Below are positions 7,226-16,242 of a stretch of DNA of 64,000 nt, one piece after another (positions within the stretch are counted from its first letter, which is position 1; each line of letters starts with the position of its first letter). The notes under the pieces are model-generated. The model had not been told where the DNA came from, ran no database searches, and saw nothing but the letters and a program-made list of their open reading frames with translations. Position numbers and translations under genes: made by a program. Origin of the DNA: Rhodothalassiaceae bacterium (GTDB lineage Bacteria; Pseudomonadota; Alphaproteobacteria; Sphingomonadales; Rhodothalassiaceae); the NCBI GenBank assembly GCA_026004935.1, contig BPKC01000001.1, forward strand, positions 1,341,491 to 1,405,490. The letters run 5' to 3'.

Positions 7226-7996
7226 TCACGCATCCGGGCGATGCTCGACTATGAGATGAAAGCGGAAGGGCGAATCCGTCGCGCCGGCGACGATCTCGTT
7301 GGGGCCGAAATGGAGCACCGCGGTGGCCTCATGCCCGAAACGCGAGAGATGCCGGCCATCGACGATGGTGCCGAGCCGGCTGCCGAGATCGCGCAGGATC
7401 AGATAGCCGTCGCGGCGCTCGATTGCAAAGTGATTGGGCGAGAGATCGCCGGCGCGGTCCGTCTCGAGAAAAAGCGCGGACGCGGACAGATTGGGCGTCT
7501 GGCTGCCGGCCGCCCGCGCGCCGACGGTAAACGGCAGATGGCGGATGACGACGCCCTTCTCGCCCATCTGGCGCCGGACCGCCTCGCTCGCCGGCTGCAG
7601 CCGCAGCGTGCCGATGTCGGCAAGGCGGGCCTTCTCCATGCGCCGGCGCCGGCCGTCGACGAGTTGCTGGTTGGTCTCGGCGAGCCGCCGGCAGAGCATC
7701 CGCAGCAGCGGCAGGCCCAGCGGATTGTCGCGGCTGAACACCTCGATGAACTCGGCCCGCTCGACCCGCAGCAGCCGGCAGGGCTCCAGCGCGCGCATGG
7801 TGGTCGACCGGCGCTCGCCCATGATCACGCCGGTCTCCCCGAAGATCTCGCCGCGGCCCAGCACGGCAAGCCGCACCGGTCCGGCCGCGCCCTTGCGCAA
7901 CACCTCGATCTTGCCGTCCTCGATGACGTAGACGGCATCGGGCTCGTCGCCCTCGCGGTAGACCACCGCCCGCTCCGGCACGCTGATCGTCTTCAT
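7226..7996 (-). CDS. Cyclic-nucleotide-binding domain fused to FHA domain
   Basis: 256 aa from the ATG at 7996 (GAGGG upstream). Residues about 1-120 form a CRP-type cNMP-binding domain, with the phosphate cassette GEIFGETGVIMGERRSTT. Residues about 160-250 form an FHA domain, with SPNHF and DLGSRLGTIVDG in place of the usual SxxH and DLGSTNGTxVNG. There is no helix-turn-helix, so it is not a transcription factor. The combination suggests an adaptor that joins a nucleotide or small-ligand input to phosphothreonine-dependent binding of a partner. No kinase gene is adjacent. It is separated by 157 bases from the divergent asparaginase gene. Confidence 0.8.
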   Translation of the reverse strand: MKTISVPERAVVYREGDEPDAVYVIEDGKIEVLRKGAAGPVRLAVLGRGEIFGETGVIMGERRSTTMRALEPCRLLRVERAEFIEVFSRDNPLGLPLLRMLCRRLAETNQQLVDGRRRRMEKARLADIGTLRLQPASEAVRRQMGEKGVVIRHLPFTVGARAAGSQTPNLSASALFLETDRAGDLSPNHFAIERRDGYLILRDLGSRLGTIVDGRHLSRFGHEATAVLHFGPNEIVAGATDSPFRFHLIVEHRPDA

Positions 7997-8153
7997 CGCC
8001 GCGCGCCCTCGCGTCCCCTTTCGCGCGGCGGGCCGAATCGCCCGCCCTTCCTGCGGAAAGTTTAGCGCGAGGGCATTGCGCATTCCTTAAGGGCTCTGCC
8101 AATCTGTCCGGTGGAAGAAAGGCGCCGGGCGGTTGCGAAGGGAGGAGGCGACG

Positions 8154-9191
8154 ATGGCTGCAGGCATCGGGGTGCGGATCCGGAATGCGGCGCTGTGCGG
8201 GCTCGCGCTGGCGGCGGCGCTCGGCGTGCGGACGGCCCGGGCGGAGGATGGCGGCATGCGGTACGCGATCGCGATTCATGGCGGGGCCGGGACGATCACC
8301 CGCCAGTCCATGACGGCCGAGCGCGAGCGGGCCTACCGCGCCAAGCTCGCCGAGGCGCTGGAGGCGGGGCGCAATGTGCTGGCCGCGGGCGGCAGCGCGC
8401 TCGATGCGGTCGAGGCCGCCATCGTCGTGATGGAGGACAGCCCGCTGTTCAACGCCGGCAAGGGCGCCGTGTTCACCGCCGACGGCCGCAACGAGCTCGA
8501 CGCCTCGATCATGGACGGGCGGACGCTGAACGCCGGGGCCGTCGCGGCGGTGACCCATGTCAAGAACCCGATCCGGCTCGCCCGGCTCGTGATGGAGCGC
8601 TCGCCCCATGTCCTGCTCGCCGGCGACGGGGCCGAGGCGTTCGCGCGCGAAGTCGGCGCCGAACTCGTGCCCGCGACCTATTTCTGGACCGAGCGGCGCT
8701 GGCAGCAGCTCATGCGCGTGCAGGAGGAGAAGAAGGGCGCGGGGCTGCTGCTGGACCACGACGCCGAGCACAAATACGGCACCGTCGGGGCGGTCGCGCT
8801 CGACAAGGACGGCAATCTCGCCGCCGGCACCTCCACCGGCGGGCTCACCAACAAGGCCTGGGGGCGGATCGGGGATTCCCCGATCATCGGCGCCGGCACC
8901 TATGCGAGCAACGCAAGCTGCGCGGTCTCGGGGACGGGGCAGGGCGAATACTTCATCCGGCTGACCATCGCGCGCGAGGTCTGCGCGCTGGTCGAGCACC
9001 GCAAGCTGCCGCTGCAACGGGCCGCGGACGAGGTGATCCAGAACAGGCTGAAGAACCTCGGCGGCTCGGGCGGCGTCATCGCACTGGGGCGCGACGGCGC
9101 CATCGCCTTCAGCTTCAACACCGAGGGCATGTACCGCGGCTGGCTCACCAGCGCGGATCCCGAGCCGCATACCGCCATCTACAAGGACTGA
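8154..9191 (+). CDS. Isoaspartyl peptidase / plant-type L-asparaginase, exported
   Basis: 345 aa from the ATG at 8154, which has a strong GGGAGGAGG site. The N-terminus (about 1-30) looks like a signal peptide ending near ARAED. The rest is an Ntn-hydrolase of the IaaA/asparaginase-2 family: IHGGAG near residue 41, the autocleavage site KYGTVGAV with nucleophile T210, and the substrate loop GTSTGG (225-230). The precursor is expected to cleave before T210 into alpha and beta chains that hydrolyse beta-aspartyl peptides or asparagine. The predicted export makes a periplasmic scavenging role likely. Confidence 0.9.
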   Translation: MAAGIGVRIRNAALCGLALAAALGVRTARAEDGGMRYAIAIHGGAGTITRQSMTAERERAYRAKLAEALEAGRNVLAAGGSALDAVEAAIVVMEDSPLFNAGKGAVFTADGRNELDASIMDGRTLNAGAVAAVTHVKNPIRLARLVMERSPHVLLAGDGAEAFAREVGAELVPATYFWTERRWQQLMRVQEEKKGAGLLLDHDAEHKYGTVGAVALDKDGNLAAGTSTGGLTNKAWGRIGDSPIIGAGTYASNASCAVSGTGQGEYFIRLTIAREVCALVEHRKLPLQRAADEVIQNRLKNLGGSGGVIALGRDGAIAFSFNTEGMYRGWLTSADPEPHTAIYKD

Positions 9192-9568
9192 TAGCCGGAG
9201 CGAGCGGCGGATCACTACGGGCCGGCATTGCGGGCCCCGCATGGATTCTCCGCGGCGGCGGGATCCTGCGTCCCCTTGCAGGACGCACGGACCGTTTTGC
9301 GAAGTGAAAAGCCGGGCAGGGCCCCATTTCTCGCAATTTGCAAAACGGCGCCGCCCGGGGCCGGGCAAGAAATGGGCGCTGAGGCCGCAACGGCCTGAAA
9401 TTCCGGAGGTTTTTGAAGTGCGCACCAACGGCGCGTGCTGGCATGGTTTCTGCAGCCCCGCCTCCGGGTTCGGCTGGGCTCCAGGGCGGCATGCGGCTGC
9501 CGGGCCGGCGGAGAGTGCGGTCCCCGGTGCGGCGACGGCGCATCGCCGAGGCGCAAAGGACGGAGACG
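9192..9568. other. Intergenic region with two interleaved inverted repeats
   Basis: No gene is seen in these 377 bases. CCGTTTTGCGA (9292) is matched by TTGCAAAACGG (9338-9348), and CCCCATTTCTCG (9322-9333) by CAAGAAATGGGC (9366-9377). The arms interleave, so a transcript could form a pseudoknot. A GGAGG at about 9405 precedes an in-frame TTG, but the H-NOX-like fold begins at the later ATG. Confidence 0.5.
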
Positions 9569-10150
9569 ATGAAGGGTCTGTTTCTGGACGAGTTTCTGAC
9601 CTTCCTCGAGGAGCAGCATTCCTGGCGCCTCGCGGAGGACGTCTCGGCGGCGCTCGGCGGCACGGTCTTCCTGTGGACGGGCGACTATCCGGCCGCGACG
9701 TTCGATCAGCTGATCGACACCGCGGCGCGGCTGTCCGGCGAGCAGCCGGGGCAGCTTGCGCGCCGGTACGGCCGTCATCTCTTCCGCTTGCTGGAGCGTC
9801 GCTTTCCCGAGCTCGTCCTCGTGCCGCGCGACGGTTTCTCCTTCCTTGCGCAGCTGCCGGCACGGCTCGCGCTCAAGCTCGGGATCTGGCTGGATGACGG
9901 CCGGGTGCCGGGCGTCGCCGTATTGCGCGAAGGCGAGCGGGTGGTCATCCGCCTCGCCTTCGCGAAGGGGCATGCCGCCGGGGTTGCGGAGGGCTTTCTT
10001 GCCGCGGCCGCCGAAAAATTCGGCGACATGGCGATCGAGACGACGAGGAGCGACGAGGCCGCCGGCATGAGCTTCGTGCTGCGGCGGACGACCGAACAGG
10101 CGCCGCCGCGCGCCCGCGTCGTGCCCCTGCGCGCGCCGGTGCCGCTCTGA
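9569..10150 (+). CDS. H-NOX-fold (haem NO-binding domain) protein lacking the usual haem ligand
   Basis: 193 aa. The N-terminus MKGLFLDEFLTFLEE matches the start of H-NOX/HNOB domains, and the helical layout continues to the end of the domain at about residue 165. In canonical H-NOX proteins the proximal histidine follows FLxxxxxxH; here F92-L93 is followed by AQLPARL, so the ligand position is a leucine. The YxSxR haem-propionate motif is also absent (about 128-136 reads IRLAFAKGH). It is therefore probably haem-free, or binds something else. No adjacent cyclase, histidine kinase or diguanylate cyclase partner is present. The ATG was chosen because it matches the family start. Confidence 0.65.
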   Translation: MKGLFLDEFLTFLEEQHSWRLAEDVSAALGGTVFLWTGDYPAATFDQLIDTAARLSGEQPGQLARRYGRHLFRLLERRFPELVLVPRDGFSFLAQLPARLALKLGIWLDDGRVPGVAVLREGERVVIRLAFAKGHAAGVAEGFLAAAAEKFGDMAIETTRSDEAAGMSFVLRRTTEQAPPRARVVPLRAPVPL

Positions 10151-10175
10151 CTCGGCCCGCCGTCCCCAACCGGCC

Positions 10176-10661
10176 TCAGGCGGCGATGCCGAGGCGCTTC
10201 AGGCTCTCGCGCGCACGGAACAGCCGGCTCTTGACGGTGCCGACCGCGACCCCGAGCTCGGCAGCCGCCTCCTCGTATTTCATGCCGTCGATGGCGACCT
10301 TTTCGAGCACCTCGCGCTCGTGGGGGCTCAGGTGATCCATCTTCTCGATCACCTCGCGCACGGTCACCGCATCGAGCTGGGACGGCTCGGCGGAGGCGTT
10401 GGCCATCCAGTCCTCGATCTCCACGCTCTCACCACGGCGGCGCGCGCGGCGGCAGCCGTCGATGAAGAGGTTGTGCATGATCGTGAACATCCAGGATCTG
10501 AGATCCGTCCCCGGCTGGAACTGGTCGAGCCGGGCGATCGCGCGCTCAAGCGTGTCCTGGACGAGGTCGTCGGCATCGTCCGGATCCCGGGTGAGCGCCC
10601 GGGCGTAGCGACGCAGATGCGGAATTTCGCGTTCGATTCCGTCCAGCAAGCGGCGTCTCAT
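10176..10661 (-). CDS. ECF-type RNA polymerase sigma factor
   Basis: 161 aa with region 2 (PHLRRYARALTRDPDDADDL, then TDLRSWMFTI) and region 4 (LSPHEREVLEKVAIDGMKYE, then GTVKSRLFRARE), and no region 3, as in group IV sigma factors. The ribosome site is AGGGAGGA. The protein resembles alphaproteobacterial ECF factors close to the EcfG/general-stress group, but no nepR or phyR gene lies nearby, so the class is uncertain. It ends 25 bases from the convergent H-NOX-like gene. No anti-sigma gene is recognised next to it. Confidence 0.9.
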   Translation of the reverse strand: MRRRLLDGIEREIPHLRRYARALTRDPDDADDLVQDTLERAIARLDQFQPGTDLRSWMFTIMHNLFIDGCRRARRRGESVEIEDWMANASAEPSQLDAVTVREVIEKMDHLSPHEREVLEKVAIDGMKYEEAAAELGVAVGTVKSRLFRARESLKRLGIAA

Positions 10662-10703
10662 GGCGTCCTCCCTGACCGGACCACATCACCCTGAGCGCGA
10701 AGG

Positions 10704-10732
10704 CATATGGGTGGCGCACCCGCCTCCTTCAA
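10704..10732 (-). promoter_or_regulatory. Possible sigma-70-type promoter of the ECF sigma gene
   Basis: On the minus strand TTGAAG and CATATG are separated by 17 bases, about 43 bases before the start codon. The -35 is good and the -10 is weak. Confidence 0.4.
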
Positions 10733-10777
10733 GGGGATCGGGACGCGAACGGAAGCCGCGATAGGCGGCGCGCCGGG

Positions 10778-10803
10778 GGAACAATCCGCGGCTTCGCGGC
10801 GTT
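10778..10803 (+). promoter_or_regulatory. EcfG-type (general stress) promoter
   Basis: GGAAC at 10778-10782 and CGTT at 10800-10803 are separated by exactly 17 bases, the consensus read by alphaproteobacterial EcfG sigma factors. It points at the 92-aa gene starting at 10883 and is divergent from the ECF sigma gene. Confidence 0.6.
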
Positions 10804-10882
10804 GACGGGCGTGCGAGTCGTGTCGACCGGAACAAGAATGGGCGGCCAGCGGAAATGACCGCCCGCATCATCGGGGGACGCC

Positions 10883-11161
10883 ATGCGGAACGATGCGAGC
10901 ATCTGGCGCTTCTACATCGCACCGGGGGACGATCTGCTGTGGCGCTACGCCCAGGGACGGGCGAACGTCATGGAGATGCGCTCGGTGGCCTTCGCCGTGC
11001 GGCGCCACGCCCATGTGCGGGTGATGGTGGCCCGGGTGCGCGCCCAGCTTCCCACGTATCTGGCGGCCGACGCCGACAGCCTAGAGGAGGAGGTGCCCGC
11101 GCGTCTGACCGCGCTGGTGGATCTCGCCCGGCGCCGGCTGTCCGACGGCGGCGGGGACTAG
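10883..11161 (+). CDS. Small basic protein of unknown function
   Basis: 92 aa with no family recognised. The first half is mixed and arginine-rich (FAVRRHAHVRVMVARVRAQL), with an acidic patch (DADSLEEE) at about 63-70 and a helical, basic C-terminal part. It has no cysteine pair and no clear signal peptide. The expected EcfG-type promoter lies 80 bases upstream, so it may be a stress-induced gene. It lacks the features of NepR, the anti-sigma partner often found next to ecfG. The ribosome site is GGGGGA, close to the ATG. Confidence 0.6.
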   Translation: MRNDASIWRFYIAPGDDLLWRYAQGRANVMEMRSVAFAVRRHAHVRVMVARVRAQLPTYLAADADSLEEEVPARLTALVDLARRRLSDGGGD

Positions 11162-11193
11162 AGGCCGGAGCCGCGGCCCGCATCTTCGCGCGG

Positions 11194-11222
11194 TTGCGGG
11201 CGGCCGGGGCCGCCCATATAGT
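11194..11222 (+). promoter_or_regulatory. Sigma-70-type promoter of ribF
   Basis: TTGCGG and TATAGT are separated by 17 bases, about 70 bases before the ribF start. This is one of the best -10 matches in the window. No FMN riboswitch-like element is seen in the leader. Confidence 0.55.
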
Positions 11223-11293
11223 CCGCGCCGGCTGGTGCGGGGCGGGCGCGTGACCCGTCCGCCGGCAGCGTCCGTCGTCAAAGGGACTGGGCA

Positions 11294-12358
11294 GTGAAGC
11301 TCTGGCGCGATCGCGGGCCGCTCGATCCCCGCCTGCGGGGTGCGGTGGTGGCGCTCGGTAATTTCGACGGCTTCCATCGCGGCCACCAGGTGGTGGTGGG
11401 CGAGGCCGGGCGGCTGGCGCGGGCCATGGGCACGGCCCTCGCCGTGCTGGTGACGGAGCCGCACCCGCGCGCCTTCTTCGCGCCTGATGCGGCACCCTTC
11501 CGGCTGACGCCTTTCCGCGACCGGCTGCGGCTGATGGAGGGCTTCGGCGTCGATCTGCTCGCCGTGCTGCGCTTTAATGCGCGGCTCGCCGCCACCGACC
11601 ACTGGGCCTTCGTGCTGCGCTATCTGAAGCAGGCGCTTCAGGCGCTGCATGTCGTCGTCGGCTTCGACTATCGCTTCGGCCGCGGCCGCGGCGGCTCGGC
11701 CGCGACGCTCGCCTGGCAGGGAGGGATGGAGGGTTTCGGGGTCACCGTCGTGCCGCCCGTGCGCTTCGGCATCGAGGGGGCGGCCGGCGAGATCTATTCC
11801 TCCAGCCTCGTGCGCCAGGCGCTGCGCGACGGCCGGGCGCGCCGCGCCGCCGCGCTGCTGGGCCACTGGTGGACGGTCTCGGGCCGGGTCGTCGGCGGCG
11901 ACCGCCGCGGGCGCGAGATCGGCTTTCCGACCGCCAACATCCGCCTCGCGCGGGACGCGCTGCGCCCGCGCCACGGCGTCTACGCCGTGCGGGTGCTGCT
12001 GGAGGACGGCGCGGGGCCCCGGCGTTTGCTCGAGGGCGTCGCCAACTTCGGCCTGCGGCCCACCTTCTCGGGCCTCGTGGAGCGGCTCGAGGTGTTCCTT
12101 TTCGACTTCGCCGGCGACCTCTACGGCCGGCACGTGATGGTTGAATTCGTCGGCTTCGTGCGCCCGGAGCGCAAGTTCGACTCCGTCGAGGCGCTGAAAG
12201 CGCGGATCGCGGCGGATTGCGAGGCCGCCCGCGCGCTGCTGGCGGATCCCGAGAACGCCCGCGACCACCTGCCCATGCCGACGCTCGAGCGCTATCTGGC
12301 CGAACACCCCTCGCCGCCCGTCGCGCTTGTTGAGCATGCGGGCCCGCTGCCGGCCTGA
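11294..12358 (+). CDS. ribF: Bifunctional riboflavin kinase / FMN adenylyltransferase
   Basis: 354 aa, cytosolic, makes FMN and FAD from riboflavin and ATP. The N-terminal FAD synthetase domain has the nucleotidyl-transfer motif GNFDGFHRGH (22-31) and the downstream SSSLVRQALRDG. The C-terminal riboflavin kinase domain has GFPTANI and the paired aspartate/glutamate region around VNYG-like VANFGLRPTF. The length is slightly above average because of a short proline-rich tail. It lies upstream of ileS, the usual order in many proteobacteria. A terminator-like hairpin follows, so the two are probably separate transcripts here. Confidence 0.95.
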   Translation: MKLWRDRGPLDPRLRGAVVALGNFDGFHRGHQVVVGEAGRLARAMGTALAVLVTEPHPRAFFAPDAAPFRLTPFRDRLRLMEGFGVDLLAVLRFNARLAATDHWAFVLRYLKQALQALHVVVGFDYRFGRGRGGSAATLAWQGGMEGFGVTVVPPVRFGIEGAAGEIYSSSLVRQALRDGRARRAAALLGHWWTVSGRVVGGDRRGREIGFPTANIRLARDALRPRHGVYAVRVLLEDGAGPRRLLEGVANFGLRPTFSGLVERLEVFLFDFAGDLYGRHVMVEFVGFVRPERKFDSVEALKARIAADCEAARALLADPENARDHLPMPTLERYLAEHPSPPVALVEHAGPLPA

Positions 12359-12673
12359 GGAGGCCCGGCCCGGCGCGGCCGGCGGCTTGCGCCGGCCGGG
12401 GGTTGTCCGCTAAAGCCGGCGGCAAGGAGCCGTCTCATATGTGACGGGTGAGCACGATCATGCGGACCGCATCCTGCCGGCGACCCGATGGCCGAATTAC
12501 GGACCCGGCGCTCCCGTGACGCAGGCGGGAGTGCCGGGACGAACGGCGTGACCGGTCGGCACGCCTCCTGCGGTTTCCTTCACCCCATGCTGCGGGCCGG
12601 GCGGACGCGGGCGATGCCCGCGACCGGAGCGCCCCGCCCGCCGGGCCGATGACGAGCGAGAAAGGCATTCGTG
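12359..12673 (+). other. ribF-ileS intergenic / ileS leader
   Basis: About 315 bases without a gene. Besides the hairpin next to ribF it holds a strong imperfect stem GGCGCTCCCG / CGGGAGTGCC at 12507-12535. A 15-base direct repeat (GATGACGAGCGAGAA) occurs at 12648-12662 and 12673-12687, the second copy carrying the ileS start codon. No T-box-like structure was recognised. Confidence 0.5.
12377..12397 (+). terminator. Hairpin after ribF
   Basis: GGCCGGCG pairs with CGCCGGCC around a five-base loop, 18 bases after the ribF stop. There is no run of T, so intrinsic termination is only possible. Confidence 0.4.
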
Positions 12674-15541
12674 ATGACGAGCGAGAACGGCAGCGGCAAG
12701 GGCGGCGGGCCCGATTACCGCGCGAGCGTGTTTCTGCCGCGGACCGAGTTTCCCATGCGCGCAAAGCTGCCGCAGCGCGAGCCGGAGTGGCTGGCGCGCT
12801 GGCAGCGGCAGAACATCTACCGGCGCCTGCGCGAGGCCGCGCGCGGCCGGCCGAAGTTCGTGCTCCACGACGGCCCGCCCTATGCGAACGGCGACATCCA
12901 CATCGGCCATGCGATGAACAAGATCCTGAAGGATGTCATCGTCCGCGCCCATCAGATGACGGGCCACGACGCACCCTACGTGCCGGGCTGGGACTGCCAC
13001 GGCCTGCCGATCGAGTGGAAGATCGAGGAGCAGTACCGCAAGGCGGGACGCGACAAGGACGAGGTGGACCCCGTCGTCTTCCGCCGCGAGTGCCGGGAGT
13101 TCGCGGCCTACTGGATCGAGCGGCAGAAGGCGCAGTTCCAGCGCCTCGGCGTCTTCGGCGACTGGGACAATCCCTACACCACCATGGATTTCGAGGCGGA
13201 GGCGGCGATCGTCGAGGAGCTGCTCAAGTTCGTGCGCGAGGGCCGCGTCTACCGGGGCCTGCGGCCTGTGCTGTGGTCGCCGGTGGAAAAGACGGCGCTG
13301 GCCGAGGCCGAGGTCGAGTACCACGACCACACATCGACCCAGATCGACGTCGCCTTCCCGGTGGTGGAGACCCCCGATCCGCCGCTGGAAGGCGCGGCGG
13401 TGGTGATCTGGACCACGACGCCCTGGACCATCCCCGGCAACCGCGCGATCGCCTACGGGCCGGAGATAGACTATGTGCTGGTCGAGGTCGAGGAGGTGGG
13501 CGAGGGCGCCCGCATCGCCCCGGGGCGCCGGCTGCTGGTGGCCGAAACGCTTCTCGACGATTTCGCCGCACGTGCCGGGATCACCGTCTACGGCGTCGTC
13601 GAACGGCTGTCGGGCGCGGCGCTCGCGGGGGTGGTGTGCGCCCATCCCTGGCGCGGGCGCGGCTACGACTTCCCCGTGCCGCTGCTGCCCGGCGAGCACG
13701 TGACGACGGAGCAGGGCACGGGCTTCGTCCACACCGCGCCCGGCCACGGCGAGGAGGACTTCGTGCTCGGCCGGCGCTTCGGGCTGGAGGTGCCGGCCAC
13801 CGTCGGCCCCGACGGCCGCTACTACGAGCATGTGCCGCTGGTGGCCGGCGAGCATGTCTACAAGGTGGACGAAAAGGTCTGCGCGCTGCTCGAGGAGGCG
13901 GGCGCGCTGGTGGCGAAGGGCCGCCTCGTCCACAGCTATCCCCATTCCTGGCGCTCGAAGGCGCCGCTCATCTTCCGCACCACGGACCAGTGGTTCATCT
14001 CGATGGACAGGGGCGGCCTGCGCGAGGTGGCGCTCAAGGGCATCGACGCGGTGCGCTGGGTGCCGCCGCGGTCGAAGAACCGCATCCGCGCCATGGTCGA
14101 GACGCGGCCGGACTGGGTGATCTCGCGCCAGCGGGCGTGGGGCGTGCCCATCACGATCTTCGTGAAGCCCGACACGGGCGAGATCCTGAACGACGAGGCC
14201 GTCCACCAGCGCATCATCGCGGCGGTGCGCGAGCAGGGCGCGGACGCCTGGTTTGCCGGCGATCCCCGGCGGTTCCTGTCCGACGAGCAGCGCGCCGAGG
14301 GATGGGAGCCGGTCACCGACATCCTGGACGTCTGGTTCGACTCCGGCTCGACCCACGCCTTCGTGCTGGAGAGGCGGGAAGAGCTCGTCTGGCCGGCGAG
14401 CCTCTATGTCGAGGGCTCCGACCAGCACCGGGGCTGGTTCCAGTCGAGTCTGCTGGAGGCCTGCGGCACCCGCGGGCGCCCGCCCTACGAGGCGGTGCTC
14501 ACCCACGGCTTCACCCAGGATGCCGAGGGCCGCAAGATGTCCAAGTCGCTGGGCAACGTCGTCGATCCGCTCAAGGTCGTCGACGAGTTCGGCGCGGACA
14601 TCCTGCGGCTGTGGGTGGTCTCCACCGACTATTTCGAGGATCAGCGCATCGGCGATGCGATCCTGCGCGGCCAGGTGGACGCCTATCGCAAGCTCCGCAA
14701 CACCCTGCGCTATCTTCTCGGGGCGCTGGCGGACTTCGATGCGGAGCACGAGCGGGTCGAGCCCGCCGAGATGCCGGAGCTCGAGCGCTGGATCCTGCAC
14801 CGGCTGAGCGCGCTCGATGCCGAGCTGCGCCGGCGCATCGCGGACTTCGACTTCAATCCCTGTTTCCAGGCGCTCTACCACTTCTGCGTCCAGGATCTGT
14901 CGGCCTTCTACCTCGACATCAGGAAGGACGTGCTCTACTGCGACCCGCCGACGAGCCCGCGCCGGCGTGCCGCGCGCGACGTGATGGACCGCGTCTTCCA
15001 CAGGCTCGTCGTGTGGCTCGCGCCCATCCTCGTGTTCACGGCGGAAGAGGCCTGGCTCGCCCGCCATGGCGAGGCGGCGGAATCCGTGCATCTTGAGCAG
15101 TTCCCCGAGACCCCGAAGGCCTGGCGCGACGAGGCGCTGGACGAGCGCTTCCGGCGGCTGAAGACGATCCGCCGCGTGGTCACCGGCGCGCTGGAGGAGG
15201 CGCGGCGGGCGAAGGCGATCGGCGCTTCGCTAGAGGCCGCACCGGTCCTCCATGTCGAAAACCCGCAGGACCGCGCCCTGCTCAGTTCCGTCGATTTCGC
15301 CGAGATCTGCATCACCTCGGGGCTGGAGGTGACCGATGCGCCGGCGCCGGCCGACGCCTTCCGGCTCGACGACGTGCCCGGGATCGCCGCCGTCGTGCGC
15401 CGCGCGCAGGGGCGCAAATGCGCGCGCTGCTGGCGGGTCCTGGAGGAGGTCGGACGCGACGCCCGCTACCCGGAGACCTGCGGCCGCTGCGCGGATACCT
15501 TGGCTGAGCTTGCCTTCCCGCCGGCCGAGCCGGCCGCCTGA
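12674..15541 (+). CDS. ileS: Isoleucyl-tRNA synthetase
   Basis: 955 aa class I synthetase that charges tRNA-Ile. HIGH motif HIGH at 76-79 in the context [18 protein letters not shown] at about residue 620 (RKMSKSLGN); editing domain between them; WDCHGLP and the [13 protein letters not shown] segment are typical. The C-terminal zinc finger is complete (CARCWR and CGRC). A GTG immediately precedes the ATG; I take the ATG at 12674. lspA, often downstream of ileS, is not next to it: the following genes are on the other strand. A 16-base palindrome (15548-15563) lies in the short convergent gap and may end transcription. Confidence 0.97.
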   Translation: MTSENGSGKGGGPDYRASVFLPRTEFPMRAKLPQREPEWLARWQRQNIYRRLREAARGRPKFVLHDGPPYANGDIHIGHAMNKILKDVIVRAHQMTGHDAPYVPGWDCHGLPIEWKIEEQYRKAGRDKDEVDPVVFRRECREFAAYWIERQKAQFQRLGVFGDWDNPYTTMDFEAEAAIVEELLKFVREGRVYRGLRPVLWSPVEKTALAEAEVEYHDHTSTQIDVAFPVVETPDPPLEGAAVVIWTTTPWTIPGNRAIAYGPEIDYVLVEVEEVGEGARIAPGRRLLVAETLLDDFAARAGITVYGVVERLSGAALAGVVCAHPWRGRGYDFPVPLLPGEHVTTEQGTGFVHTAPGHGEEDFVLGRRFGLEVPATVGPDGRYYEHVPLVAGEHVYKVDEKVCALLEEAGALVAKGRLVHSYPHSWRSKAPLIFRTTDQWFISMDRGGLREVALKGIDAVRWVPPRSKNRIRAMVETRPDWVISRQRAWGVPITIFVKPDTGEILNDEAVHQRIIAAVREQGADAWFAGDPRRFLSDEQRAEGWEPVTDILDVWFDSGSTHAFVLERREELVWPASLYVEGSDQHRGWFQSSLLEACGTRGRPPYEAVLTHGFTQDAEGRKMSKSLGNVVDPLKVVDEFGADILRLWVVSTDYFEDQRIGDAILRGQVDAYRKLRNTLRYLLGALADFDAEHERVEPAEMPELERWILHRLSALDAELRRRIADFDFNPCFQALYHFCVQDLSAFYLDIRKDVLYCDPPTSPRRRAARDVMDRVFHRLVVWLAPILVFTAEEAWLARHGEAAESVHLEQFPETPKAWRDEALDERFRRLKTIRRVVTGALEEARRAKAIGASLEAAPVLHVENPQDRALLSSVDFAEICITSGLEVTDAPAPADAFRLDDVPGIAAVVRRAQGRKCARCWRVLEEVGRDARYPETCGRCADTLAELAFPPAEPAA

Positions 15542-15574
15542 GGCGGGCCGCGCCGCGGCGCGGCGCCGGCGCCC

Positions 15575-16150
15575 TCAGCGCGGCGCGCGCTTGGCGAGGA
15601 TCCGCTGCAGCGTGCGCCGGTGCATGTTCAGCCGGCGCGCGGTCTCCGAGACGTTGCGGTTGCACTGCTCGTAGATGCGCTGGATGTGCTCCCAGCGCAC
15701 GCGGTCCGGCGTCATCGGCTTGTCGGGCGGCGGCGGCAGGCCGTCGGGCGGGGCGAGCAGTGCGCCCTCGATGCTGTCGGCATCGGCGGGCTTGGCGAGA
15801 TAGTCCACCGCCCCCGTCTTGATCGCCGCCACCGCGCTGGCGATCGCGCCGTAGCCGGTGAGAATCACGATGCGCATGTCGTCGCGCACGCGTCTCAGCT
15901 CGGGCACGAGGTCGAGGCCGTTGTCGCGGTCGAGCTTGAGGTCGACGACGGCGAACTGCGGCTCCTCGCGCGCGGCCAGCGTCAGCGCGCCGGCCAGATC
16001 CGTCGCCGTGAAGACCTGGAAGCCGCGCCGCTCCATGGCGCGCGCGAGCTGCTGCAGGAACAGCTCGTCATCATCGACGATGAGCAGCTTCAACGGCTCA
16101 TCCCCGTTTACGGGATGCTCCTCCTTGAGCGGGGCTGGAGACGCATTCAT
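15575..16150 (-). CDS. regA: Redox response regulator of the RegA/PrrA/ActR family
   Basis: 191 aa. The receiver domain has the acidic triad D26-D28 (IVDDDE), phosphoacceptor D70 (VVDLKLDRDNGLDLV), T in ILTGYG, and K in YLAKPADA. After a proline linker comes a Fis-type helix-turn-helix (about 150-191, SETARRLNMHRRTLQRIL), nearly invariant in RegA/PrrA/ActR. It controls photosynthesis, respiration, carbon or nitrogen fixation genes in response to redox state in relatives. The ATG at 16150 is preferred over 16186. It is encoded 92 bases downstream of its cognate kinase gene. Confidence 0.92.
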   Translation of the reverse strand: MNASPAPLKEEHPVNGDEPLKLLIVDDDELFLQQLARAMERRGFQVFTATDLAGALTLAAREEPQFAVVDLKLDRDNGLDLVPELRRVRDDMRIVILTGYGAIASAVAAIKTGAVDYLAKPADADSIEGALLAPPDGLPPPPDKPMTPDRVRWEHIQRIYEQCNRNVSETARRLNMHRRTLQRILAKRAPR

Positions 16151-16242
16151 CGTGATCAAACCCTTCCGATGCCGGCCGATGCGCAACGGCGCACTCCGTC
16201 GTCAGTTTAGGCGGGCCGCCGGCCGATCTCAAGCCGCGCCGG

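Noticed and set aside
9413-9568. TTG start giving a longer H-NOX-like protein
   Set aside because: GGAGG is too close to the TTG, and the added residues have no similarity; MKGLFLDEF is the family start.
11161-11294. FMN riboswitch upstream of ribF
   Set aside because: The gap is only 132 bases and lacks the conserved RFN core helices.
12359-12673. T-box leader for ileS
   Set aside because: No T-box consensus (TGGNACC) or specifier loop was seen; only simple hairpins are present.
12497-15091. 864-aa minus-strand ORF
   Set aside because: It lies opposite ileS and is a shadow of its codon pattern, with no recognisable family.
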